Program-made: the position numbers and the translations under genes
Notes under the pieces: model-generated
What the model was told of the DNA's origin: nothing
Databases searched by the model: none
Seen by the model: only the letters and a program-made list of their open reading frames with translations
Assembly (NCBI RefSeq): GCF_033100095.1
Contig: NZ_CP136921.1
Span: 714,501-778,500 of the forward strand
Source: Diaphorobacter limosus
Lineage (GTDB): Bacteria > Pseudomonadota > Gammaproteobacteria > Burkholderiales > Burkholderiaceae_C
Direction: 5' to 3'
DNA: 64,000 nucleotides
Shown: positions 15,934-24,107 of the stretch, piece by piece
How the letters are laid out: each line of letters opens with the position of its first letter
How positions within the stretch are numbered: position 1 is the stretch's first letter

Positions 15934-17937
15934 TTAAGTTCCACTCGTTTCAGGAGACCCACTGGTACTACCGCCGTAATAGAAAAGCTTGTTTTCCGTC
16001 GGGTGAGTCTCGCGCTTGACAACACCGACCTTTTCTAAGCGCTCGCCGAATTTGGCAACCTTCTGCACGTAGCAGCCAACATCATCGGCAATCTGTCTGG
16101 CAAAAACTTGGTCTTCGCGAGCTGCTGAACGTATGGAACCGATGATCTTGGTCTCTTCTTCGGTGTACTGGAGTCTCGAATCAGCCGATTGTTGGCTGAC
16201 CAGATCAGCTCTATCTCTCGGACAAAACATCAGCTGGGTCCCTGCAACTATGAGTTCGCTTTCCGCATATATCGTGCCGCATTGTGGACACCGGAATGTC
16301 GCTTCTGCGGTCACTCCGAAGTACTTCTCAAATCGGGTAAGCGCATCGTCATACGCAAAGCGCTGCTGCCTTATCACGTTCTTGTCAGTCGTAAATCCGA
16401 GGTTGTTCTCCTCGCACACTCCAAAATCGAAGCAGTACAAGTTCCGCGATGACCGCTCCTTTTTCGTTGTGCGTCCTTTCGTCAACAAATGGACTAGAAA
16501 GAACATGTTCAACATCGATAGCATTTGCTCGTTCCGAACCAAGATCAGAAAGTGACTTGCCGCCACGTCAGGCACCTTTGTTTTTTCTGCCTGCGCACGC
16601 GTAAGCAACGCGTTCCACATGTCTTCGTGAAACGACGGTATCGCGACGCCATCTCTCGCTGCGCCTAGAAGTTGGTTCAGGTACGCGGTCGAGGCGTAGC
16701 GGATTCCAAAACTGATGTCGGATTTACGAATCTTGCGCGCACTACCTTGTCGCGATCGACTCCAACTCTGCTTCAGCACAATGCCAAGAGTTCGCGGGAC
16801 CCCCATCGCAGACTTGCTCAGAAGGGCGTACGTCTCTCCGGGTTCCTCAAAGATCTCATCGGGTGGAGGACAGGAGTAGGCAGAAAGACGAGAGCGAACA
16901 ATCTTTTCAGAGTAATCCGCCAATCCTTCCATTGCATCATTAAGTGAATGGGATCGTTCGACAAATGCGTCGAGGTCTAGTGAAAGCTCAAACAAGTCAC
17001 GCTGCAAAATGATGGCACTTCCCAGGGCGTACTTGTCGGTGATGGCGCTCAGCTTGATAAACACGCCAGCGTGAGAGCCCAACAGCTTCTTCAAGAGAGT
17101 AGAAAATCGGCGCTGCAAGTCCGTCGAGAGCGCGGAGAACTCATCTATGAATAAGTACGTCGCAGATATCCCGGCCTTCTCTCGTAAATCGCCAAGAATG
17201 CGAAGAATGTCGGCAACAGTGAGTCGATAGCTGGTTCGCGTGGTGTACGAGCGCTCGCTTGCACGCGACTCTGTACGCCCCTCATTCAGCTTTGCTGCGA
17301 TTGATGGATCACCCTCGCTGAATGTTGCTCCGAGCTCAGCGCCCTTTGTCTGCGTCGACCCAGACGACTCCTTAAAGTCGACCGCGGAGGAACGATCAAT
17401 CACTCGCGGTAGGCCTTCGCGCAACAGTCGTGCAATGCCATCAAGGACACCCCTCACTTCGGCGACTTGGTTGCTCTCGGCTGCCTTGAACAATTTGGAG
17501 AAGTATCCTGGCTCTTGAGCCAAAGCAGGCCAGAAACGAGTAAGTTGCTCCGTAATAGCGTCGCAGACATCACTGACAAAAGCATGCTCAAACGCTACAA
17601 AATCTGTATCAGCGACATCCTCGATGTATTGGCACTTACTCAGATCCACATAGATGCCTAGCGTCCTTTGTTTGGGAGCGATGTGTTCTGGATGATCGTT
17701 TCGCCAGGATTGCATACATCCTACGAATGCTCGGTAAAAGAGCGTCGTCTTGCCAGTTCCACGTCGGCCGACGATCAGTTGGTCGGTGTCGGACAACACC
17801 TCTGGGATGAGGCCAAAGTAATCGACGTAGTACTTTGCGAGAAGACCCAGCCGCTCTGTATCGTTCAGCGATATGTAGTCGGTGCGGAGCATGGAGTTGA
17901 ATGCTTCCGTTATCTTGGCGTCGGCGTAGTGAATCAT
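15934..17937 (-). CDS. P-loop ATPase with zinc ribbon and winged-helix tail
   Basis: The 667-residue protein has Walker A VGRRGTGKTTLF near residue 56 and Walker B ATYLFIDEFSAL near 265. An arginine-rich sensor region follows. A zinc ribbon (CPQCGTIY...CPRDR, about residue 560) and a C-terminal winged helix (IADDVGCYVQKVAKFGERLEKVGVVKRE) end the chain. This ORC/Cdc6-like AAA+ layout occurs in large defence and mobile-element ATPases; I cannot name the family. The gene stands alone next to element copy 2 and is AT-richer than its neighbours. It is full-length, with no frameshift seen. Confidence 0.6.
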   Translation of the reverse strand: MIHYADAKITEAFNSMLRTDYISLNDTERLGLLAKYYVDYFGLIPEVLSDTDQLIVGRRGTGKTTLFYRAFVGCMQSWRNDHPEHIAPKQRTLGIYVDLSKCQYIEDVADTDFVAFEHAFVSDVCDAITEQLTRFWPALAQEPGYFSKLFKAAESNQVAEVRGVLDGIARLLREGLPRVIDRSSAVDFKESSGSTQTKGAELGATFSEGDPSIAAKLNEGRTESRASERSYTTRTSYRLTVADILRILGDLREKAGISATYLFIDEFSALSTDLQRRFSTLLKKLLGSHAGVFIKLSAITDKYALGSAIILQRDLFELSLDLDAFVERSHSLNDAMEGLADYSEKIVRSRLSAYSCPPPDEIFEEPGETYALLSKSAMGVPRTLGIVLKQSWSRSRQGSARKIRKSDISFGIRYASTAYLNQLLGAARDGVAIPSFHEDMWNALLTRAQAEKTKVPDVAASHFLILVRNEQMLSMLNMFFLVHLLTKGRTTKKERSSRNLYCFDFGVCEENNLGFTTDKNVIRQQRFAYDDALTRFEKYFGVTAEATFRCPQCGTIYAESELIVAGTQLMFCPRDRADLVSQQSADSRLQYTEEETKIIGSIRSAAREDQVFARQIADDVGCYVQKVAKFGERLEKVGVVKRETHPTENKLFYYGGSTSGSPETSGT

Positions 17938-18418
17938 CTGGATTTAAAGTCAGCGGTCAATTCAACGGAAGCATCACAGCGGAGTGCCTCAGCAAGAAGT
18001 GAGCAATTCTCGTTCAATTTCCAACTCCGTTGTTCGGGGCGAGCGCGCATGAGCTGGATCTGTACCGGTGCTATCCGCTCCACGACGGTAGTGCGCCTCA
18101 GTGAGGCGTCATCGCGTGACGCAAACGAGCTTTAACACCGTGAGTAGACAAAGGCATTTAAATGCTGCTTTCCTGTAGCGCTCGGCCGCATAGGGAGAGG
18201 ATCACACTTCGCAGCGGGCGGGCCGCCGTTCGCCAGTCGCGGCCGCCGACCTGGAGCCAACCGTCCTTCGAAGAGAGCTTTTGAAGTGACAGTGGGTCCT
18301 CGCGGCAGACTTCGGCCAATGTCGGGTATTGGCAACCGCCATCGATGGGCGGCCCCAGCCGCACCGGCAGCAATCAGCCTGACGCCGTCGCCAAGCGGGC
18401 GATGCGACTGGCAGTTCC
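17938..18418. other. Intergenic region, no gene seen
   Basis: No coding frame is convincing. It holds the divergent upstream region of the ATPase gene and GC-rich sequence up to the TGGCCGAGAGC end at 18419. Confidence 0.5.
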
Positions 18419-19278
18419 TGGCCGAGAGCGTGAAACTGGCTGCGTGTCTGGAAGCTGCCCTTCGTCGTCGTAGCCCGACATCCTTGCAGCCTCGCTAGGC
18501 TGGCGCCTCGGCGCCTTGGACGCGCATCCTGTCGAGCCCTCAACTCGATAGGAGACCATCATGGATACCGAAGGCCAAACCGCGCACCGCGAGCCGTGGA
18601 ACAAAGACAAGATCGTTGGGCAGAAGGCACCCTTTAAGGTGAAAGACATCTGGGCACTGCGCGTACGCCTTCAGATGCAAGGGCGGGTTCGTGAGCTCGC
18701 GCTGTTCAACCTAGGCATTGACAGCAAACTTCGCGGATGCGATCTCGTTGCACTTAAAGTGCGCGACGTGACACATGGTGACCAGGTGGCTACGCGGGCC
18801 ATCGTCATGCAGCACAAGACCAAACGACCGGTCCAGTTCGAGATCACAGGAGTCACCCGTGATGCCCTGCAAGCTTGGATCAAAAAGTCCGAGCTGAAGT
18901 CAGATGACTTCCTCTTCCCAAGCCGACTTCACGATTCACCACATTTGGGAACCAGGCAGTACGCGCGGATTCTTGGGCACTGGGTGGACGAACTTGGGTT
19001 GGATCGATCAGAGTACGGGACCCATTCAATGCGCAGGACAAAGGCGACCTTGATCTATCGCCGGACCAAGAATCTGCGGGCCGTGCAGTTGCTGCTCGGC
19101 CATTCGAAACTTGAGTCCACGGTGAGGTACCTGGGTATCGAGGTCGACGATGCCCTTGAGATCTCCGAGCAGACAGAGATCTGAGTTCAACGATTGGAGC
19201 GGCCATGTCCTAGTGCAGGGGTGTGGCCGCCTTCAATGGCTGCTATTTGGAGCACGTCCGAAGCAGTGCTCTCGGCCA
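18419..19278 (+). mobile_element. Tyrosine-recombinase element, copy 2, intact (860 bp)
   Basis: It runs from TGGCCGAGAGCGTGAAAC to GCAGTGCTCTCGGCCA, carrying one gene. By eye it is identical over its length to copy 1 without that copy's insertion sequences. The flanks differ (AGTTCC left, AGAGCT right), giving no duplication. The two copies are inverted with respect to each other and enclose 8.0-18.4 kb. Confidence 0.7.
18561..19184 (+). CDS. Short tyrosine recombinase (catalytic domain only)
   Basis: The 207-residue protein begins MDTEGQTAHREPWNKDK. Catalytic residues are visible: Arg in SKLRGCDLVAL, His-x-x-Arg in GTHSMRRTKATLIY, and LLGHSKLESTVRYLGI with His and the nucleophilic Tyr. It lacks an N-terminal core-binding domain. 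The ATG follows GATAGGAGACCATC. As the only gene of an 860-bp element with inverted ends, it probably mobilises that element, though this has not been shown. Confidence 0.88.
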   Translation: MDTEGQTAHREPWNKDKIVGQKAPFKVKDIWALRVRLQMQGRVRELALFNLGIDSKLRGCDLVALKVRDVTHGDQVATRAIVMQHKTKRPVQFEITGVTRDALQAWIKKSELKSDDFLFPSRLHDSPHLGTRQYARILGHWVDELGLDRSEYGTHSMRRTKATLIYRRTKNLRAVQLLLGHSKLESTVRYLGIEVDDALEISEQTEI

Positions 19279-19422
19279 AGAGCTGACCTTCGATGCTGCG
19301 GGACAGCCGACCGGTTCACTGCCGGCGACAGGCTATTGGCGGTGCCAGCACACGCTATGCTCTGTGCCCAGAGCGCTGAGTTCTTTCCTAACTCGGACGC
19401 AGTGCCACGAAAGAATGACAGC

Positions 19423-20598
19423 ATGCTCGCAGACCTTGGACTTACCGTCGCCCGCCAGATTCCAATTGAAACGCTCACGGGCTTAGTCAGCGGGATGTAC
19501 ACCGTGCATGGCGGCGTGATCAGAGACGCGGGAGGCCGAATCGTCTCGCACCTCGTGACCTCGGGCGGGAGTGCAGCAATGAGCAGCCTCGTTCCGGGTC
19601 TCGGAGTCCTGGGGCAGGCCCTTCAGGGTGCGCAGCTCTGGAAGATTGGCAAAGATGTTGCCGCGGTTCAGCAAACGGTCAATACGGTGCTCAATGTCGC
19701 GATGACCGGAACGGTGCTTTCGGGCCTGGGGCTGGTGACCTCGGTCGCTGGTTTTACGTACCTTCGGCATAGGCTGAACCAGCTGGAAAGGAACTTGGCT
19801 GATATGGCCAAGGACGTCAAGAAGATCAAGCTGTCACAGGAAGGCTTGCACAAGTCCGAGTTGCAAACGGCAGTTGACGGTGCGCGTCACGCTGAGCATG
19901 CAACCGATGAGTCCGTGCGCAGGGGCTTGTTGATCGACAGCAAGCGCGAGTTCAACAAACTGATGCACCACTACAAGCAAGAGTGGGCCCGCAGCGAGAC
20001 TGTGCCGGAAATCCAAACCGTCAACGAGTTGTACACCTTGGCCATCTTGGGCTACGCGATGGTGTCCAGCGAATTGGGACTGCAAGACGCCGCAGCGCTG
20101 GATCTCAGGAACAACTGCCAGGACTGGACGACGCTGGCTCGCGGGCATGCAAAATCGATCGTGCTTGGCGCGCATCCAGAGCGGTTCATTGGCGGCGACT
20201 ATGTCGAGCAGCTTCCCGCCAAGGTGCTGGTGGATCTATTGGATTTTGCGCACGACGAGCATCGCGGAATTGAGTGGTTCGACGAGCTCCGCCTGCAAGC
20301 TTCAAAGCACAGCACCCTGTTCGGGAGCCTGGCATCTTCGGCCCCCGATTCGCTGCGAAAGCGGTTGATCAAAGGAGAACCCGAAGGATCAATCGAACTG
20401 GCCAAGGGGCTCTATGCCCGCGCCAGCGTGTTGGACGCCAACGTGGCGCACTTCGAGTTCCTCCAGGACAAGCAGATCTCTGCCAGTGCGTTTCAGCAAC
20501 AACTCGAGGACGCGCGCAAGGATTCCGGGGGTGAGGCTATTTGCGTCTACCCCGTTGAGATGGCGCAGGCGTACCCAGTTGAGATGTTGCAGACGTAA
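19423..20598 (+). CDS. Membrane protein with coiled coil, unknown function
   Basis: The protein is about 391 residues from the ATG at 19423. The frame is open further upstream into the recombinase element, with a GTG at 19402 as an alternative start. Two hydrophobic stretches (about residues 45-65, and 85-112, TVLNVAMTGTVLSGLGLVTSVAGF) are followed by a heptad-like RLNQLERNLADMAKDVKKIKLSQ coiled coil. The rest is soluble and helical. I do not recognise the family. It begins 145 bp after the element's end, so readthrough transcription from the element is possible. Confidence 0.55.
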   Translation: MLADLGLTVARQIPIETLTGLVSGMYTVHGGVIRDAGGRIVSHLVTSGGSAAMSSLVPGLGVLGQALQGAQLWKIGKDVAAVQQTVNTVLNVAMTGTVLSGLGLVTSVAGFTYLRHRLNQLERNLADMAKDVKKIKLSQEGLHKSELQTAVDGARHAEHATDESVRRGLLIDSKREFNKLMHHYKQEWARSETVPEIQTVNELYTLAILGYAMVSSELGLQDAAALDLRNNCQDWTTLARGHAKSIVLGAHPERFIGGDYVEQLPAKVLVDLLDFAHDEHRGIEWFDELRLQASKHSTLFGSLASSAPDSLRKRLIKGEPEGSIELAKGLYARASVLDANVAHFEFLQDKQISASAFQQQLEDARKDSGGEAICVYPVEMAQAYPVEMLQT

Positions 20599-20893
20599 AT
20601 CGGGCTCCTCTGCAGGTTGAACTTGGCAGAGGCCAATGCCATTGAGCTTGGCTTGGCGCCTTGATCCGATCGTGAGGCTTGTCTATCGCCTCAAGGGTCC
20701 TGCGCACATTCAGACCCGGTTGAACACGCTGAGCGCAGTGGCCACCAGGGGCGTGTGCGAGGGATGTCGCATGTGCGAAGTGGGGCGTCTTGGGCCCGCT
20801 GCCGCTCTGGTCATTGGAAGCCTGACTGACACGCGGAGTCCGCATCCGCATGGCGCTTTGACAGCGGGACTCACTTGAGATCATCCTCAAATC

Positions 20894-20930
20894 CGGGGCG
20901 GTTCAATGGCCGAGTACCCGCTATTACGCT
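20894..20930 (+). repeat. Intergenic tail motif, copy 2
   Basis: CCGGGGCGGTTCA, GGCCGAG and CCCGCTAT in the same order and spacing as at 13097-13131. Both follow the stop of a cargo gene. Confidence 0.4.
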
Positions 20931-21394
20931 TGAAGCGGTCCCACGCAGGGCCGACAGTCGAATGACTGGTCACGGCCGCCGCTGTCGAACAAGCGGGCAG
21001 CAGCGGACGACTCAGTTCAGCCTAAACCTGTCCGATCGCGACTCGTCCACTGGCACGCACTGTCACTCCTTTGCCACACGAACGAGCAACCCGTAGGAAA
21101 CGGGTAGGGGCGCCGTTGCTCCCAGTTCTTGGGCCGGCAACGAAAGGGGAAATTTCTCACCAATTTCCTCCCAATGACCGAACAGAGAAAGCAAGCACTC
21201 ACAAACAATGTGCATTCAACTGGTGGCTAGGCCGCATTGCGGAGCAATCAACGCGCGATTCGCGGCTCTAAGGGGTGGGGCAAAATTTCTGAAATTTGCT
21301 TCAAAAGAAGGCTGAGAAGATAGGCGAAACGTCACCAGGAAGAAATTTCCCATTGAAAATCAAATAGTTACGCGATCTTTTCGCGCCCCAAAAG

Positions 21395-21425
21395 TACAAA
21401 ACTCAATGAGAAAAATACAAAACTC
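21395..21425. repeat. TACAAAACTC direct repeat upstream of recombinase operon
   Basis: TACAAAACTC occurs at 21395-21404 and 21416-21425, exactly 21 bases apart, i.e. two helical turns. It lies 160 bp before the first gene, in AT-rich DNA. This fits binding sites for a regulator or the recombinase; the function is inferred. Confidence 0.45.
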
Positions 21426-21581
21426 GAGTGGAATCGACACCTGTTGGGAGGCGATGAGGGCAACTATGGGAGGTTTTTAGAGGTTCCCGTAAATTGTTGA
21501 TTTTTAAGAAATAATTCAAAAATTACGTACCTCGAACTTTTTGAGGCACCGAGTTAAGGCATTTATTCGTATGTCACGATA

Positions 21582-22163
21582 ATGAAAGTTATGTTGACGC
21601 AGGAAGTCAATCAAGGTCGAGATGTGGGGCAGGTGGCCGGGTACGAGCCGCAGGCGCTTGAGCGGCTGCGCGCGCGCATCGCCAGCGCGGGTAGCCGCCT
21701 GCCGAGTGCGTCGATGAAGTCCGTCGGCTGGATGAGTGATGCGGGGCTATGGCGCGTGCAGCTGCCGGCCTTTGCCGAGGGCTTGGCCGCCAGGCAGACC
21801 TATTTTTCCCCGAGGGACTATGGTGGCATCGAAGCGGCGTTGATCGAAGCACAGTATTTCCGGGATGAGGTTTTTGCCTGGCGGAAGTACAAACCCGAGG
21901 CGCAAACCTACTTGACGCGCAAGCGGGCCGTTCGGGGTCTCGCGTTGCCGATCAGTTGTGTTTTTGACCCGCGAAGGCAGACGCATCGGGTCATCGGCTA
22001 CTGGATGGAGACCGTGGACGGTGTGCGCAAACAGCGCAAGGTCAGTCGTAGTGTCGGCCGGCACGGTTTCGAGGACGCCTGGTACGAGGTGGCGGCCATC
22101 GTTTCGGCAAAAGTCGGTTTGCCGGTGGAGGCACCGCCGAAGGGGCTTCTATGTACGCTGTGA
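21582..22163 (+). CDS. Hypothetical protein of recombinase operon
   Basis: The 193-residue protein (MKVMLTQEVNQGRD...) is basic, has no transmembrane segment and no motif I recognise. Its end overlaps the start of the large recombinase gene by 13 bases, so the two are translated together. It may be an accessory or targeting factor for that recombinase; this is inferred from coupling alone. Confidence 0.55.
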   Translation: MKVMLTQEVNQGRDVGQVAGYEPQALERLRARIASAGSRLPSASMKSVGWMSDAGLWRVQLPAFAEGLAARQTYFSPRDYGGIEAALIEAQYFRDEVFAWRKYKPEAQTYLTRKRAVRGLALPISCVFDPRRQTHRVIGYWMETVDGVRKQRKVSRSVGRHGFEDAWYEVAAIVSAKVGLPVEAPPKGLLCTL

Positions 22164-24091
22164 CGAATATGGCGGCCTTGAATGGGCACGCGCAGCGGGG
22201 GCGGCCGCAAGGCCGTGAATTGGTAGTGCGCGTTCGCGGGTTGCGATTGCATGATCTAGCGCTGCTGCGCGCCATCGTGCAGGGAATGCATCCGTCTGCA
22301 GCGGCTGGGCGTTATCTGCCTGAGCTGCATGCCGATGCCAGGGTGGTGCGCTCGTATCTGCTGGCGCTGGTGCGTGAGGCACGCGCGCACCTGGAGGGCC
22401 TGGGGGAGGGCGGTCTCGCCGGGTCGCTGGTGCGCGCCCTGCGGCTCGATGCGGTCGTGGCGTGCCGGCCAGCCAGCGCTCCGTCGCTGCAGGAGTTCAC
22501 CGACCGCTTCGATGCCGATCTCTACGGCGAACGAGAGCTGTTGGCACTCTACGAGGAGGAGTACGGTGCCTCGGCGCAACCCGGTTTGACAACGGCACTA
22601 ACCGACGACCTGAATCTGGCGCTGCGTGGCTTGAATACGCTTCAACTACACAGCGCGCAGATGCCCAAGGCTCATGATTCCGTATCGCAATGGCTGTCCG
22701 AGCGGCTTTGCCACCAGTTGCGGCCGTTTGGCGTACTGCAACTGTCCGACCTGGTGACTCTGGTGAACTGTCACGGCCGCACCTGGTGGCGTGCAGTGCC
22801 AGGCCTTGGCCGGGAGCGGGCCGAGCGCCTGGTGCAATGGCTGAGCGATCATGAGACGTGGCTGGAGCGACCCCTGTCGCCCAGGGTGAGAGGTGTGGGC
22901 ACTGCCATGGCGGCTGTCGCGGAACCGGGATCGTGCAGGCCCGCAGTGCCAAATGGTACCGATCTGCGGAGCGCAGGGTTCAATGCCTTGGGCGCCGTGT
23001 CGGATCAACAGGCCCTGCGGGTCTGGCTGGACACCCTGACCCTCAAATCCCCGCATACCCTGGCCGCCTACCGGCGCGATGTGGAGCGGCTGCTGATGTG
23101 GGCCCATGAGCGTGGGCAAGGCCTGTCCACGCTGACCGTGGCCGACGCCATCGAGCACGCGCGCTTCCTGGTCAGTCCCCCGGCGCATTGGGTGAATGCC
23201 TTGCCGGCTACGCGCAAGGATGGCGACTGGCGCCCTATGCGCGGGCCGCTCTCGCGCAGTAGCGCGAGGCGCGCCCTGGCCGCCATCGGTCACCTGTATG
23301 GATTCCTGGTGGAGAGCGGCTACCTGACAGCCAATCCCTTTGCCCGCGTGCGCGCCGCCGCTGGTGCCGGCATGGCGAACGCCATGATGGACACGACGCG
23401 CTCGTTTGGTCTGCGCCACCTGGGCGCCATGAAGGCAGCGCTCGATGCCATGGTGGGCAGCGCCCACAAGCGTCGCCTGCTGGCCATCCTGATGCTGGGC
23501 GAGACCACCGGCATGCGCCGTCAGGAGATGAGTGCCCACACCTGGGGCGATCTGCGCAAGCATGGCGGAGACGCCGCAGGTGCCCGGTATGTGTTGACCG
23601 TGCGTGGCAAGGGGGGCCATGAGCGCAAGCTACCCGTCAAGGACTCCGTGATTGACGCCCTGGAGCGCCACCTCGGGGATCGCAGGGCGCTCGTGGCTGC
23701 CGGCGAGCTGCCTGATGTGGGCCTGGCCGAGACTCCTTTGATCAGCATCCTGGAGCAACCGCCCGTGGGCACCATGCATGCGTCCTGCGGCGCCTTGTCG
23801 GAAGCCGGCCTACATCGGGTGCTCAAGCGCTTCTTTGAGGGCGTTGCCGAGCACCTGGAGGGGCTTGGTGAGCCTGAGACAGGGGATCTGCAGGAAGATT
23901 TCAGGCGGGCCTCCTGCCATTGGCTGAGACACACCTTTGCCCACGAAATCCTCAAGGCATCCGGTGCCGATCTGCCGGTCACGCAGCAGCTGCTGGGGCA
24001 CAAGAACATCAGCACCACCGGCATCTATCTCAAGGCCGATCTGGGGCAGCGCATCGAGGCCGTGGCGGCCTTGCCGGAGCATTTCCGATGA
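22151..24091 (+). CDS. Large tyrosine recombinase with extra N-terminal domain
   Basis: The 646-residue protein has about 270 N-terminal residues typical of DUF3701-type phage integrases, including a helix-hairpin-helix-like VPGLGRERAERLVQWL near 222. A SAM-like core-binding domain follows (LKSPHTLAAYRRDVERLLMWA, residues 297-317). The catalytic domain has TGMRRQEM (Arg), the CHWLRHTFAHEIL box (His-x-x-Arg), LLGHKNISTTGIY (His, Tyr). All key residues are present and the frame is intact. It is coupled to the gene before it. It likely integrates the element that holds it. Confidence 0.88.
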   Translation: MYAVTNMAALNGHAQRGRPQGRELVVRVRGLRLHDLALLRAIVQGMHPSAAAGRYLPELHADARVVRSYLLALVREARAHLEGLGEGGLAGSLVRALRLDAVVACRPASAPSLQEFTDRFDADLYGERELLALYEEEYGASAQPGLTTALTDDLNLALRGLNTLQLHSAQMPKAHDSVSQWLSERLCHQLRPFGVLQLSDLVTLVNCHGRTWWRAVPGLGRERAERLVQWLSDHETWLERPLSPRVRGVGTAMAAVAEPGSCRPAVPNGTDLRSAGFNALGAVSDQQALRVWLDTLTLKSPHTLAAYRRDVERLLMWAHERGQGLSTLTVADAIEHARFLVSPPAHWVNALPATRKDGDWRPMRGPLSRSSARRALAAIGHLYGFLVESGYLTANPFARVRAAAGAGMANAMMDTTRSFGLRHLGAMKAALDAMVGSAHKRRLLAILMLGETTGMRRQEMSAHTWGDLRKHGGDAAGARYVLTVRGKGGHERKLPVKDSVIDALERHLGDRRALVAAGELPDVGLAETPLISILEQPPVGTMHASCGALSEAGLHRVLKRFFEGVAEHLEGLGEPETGDLQEDFRRASCHWLRHTFAHEILKASGADLPVTQQLLGHKNISTTGIYLKADLGQRIEAVAALPEHFR

Positions 24092-24107
24092 GGGTGGGAA
24101 CGCAGGG

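Larger units (their letters stand above)
20599..21581. other. Long intergenic region
   Basis: There is no credible gene in 980 bp. The left half is GC-rich and begins with the tail motif at 20894-20930. The right half (21250-21580) is AT-rich, as expected for the regulatory or attachment region of the recombinase operon that follows. Confidence 0.5.
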
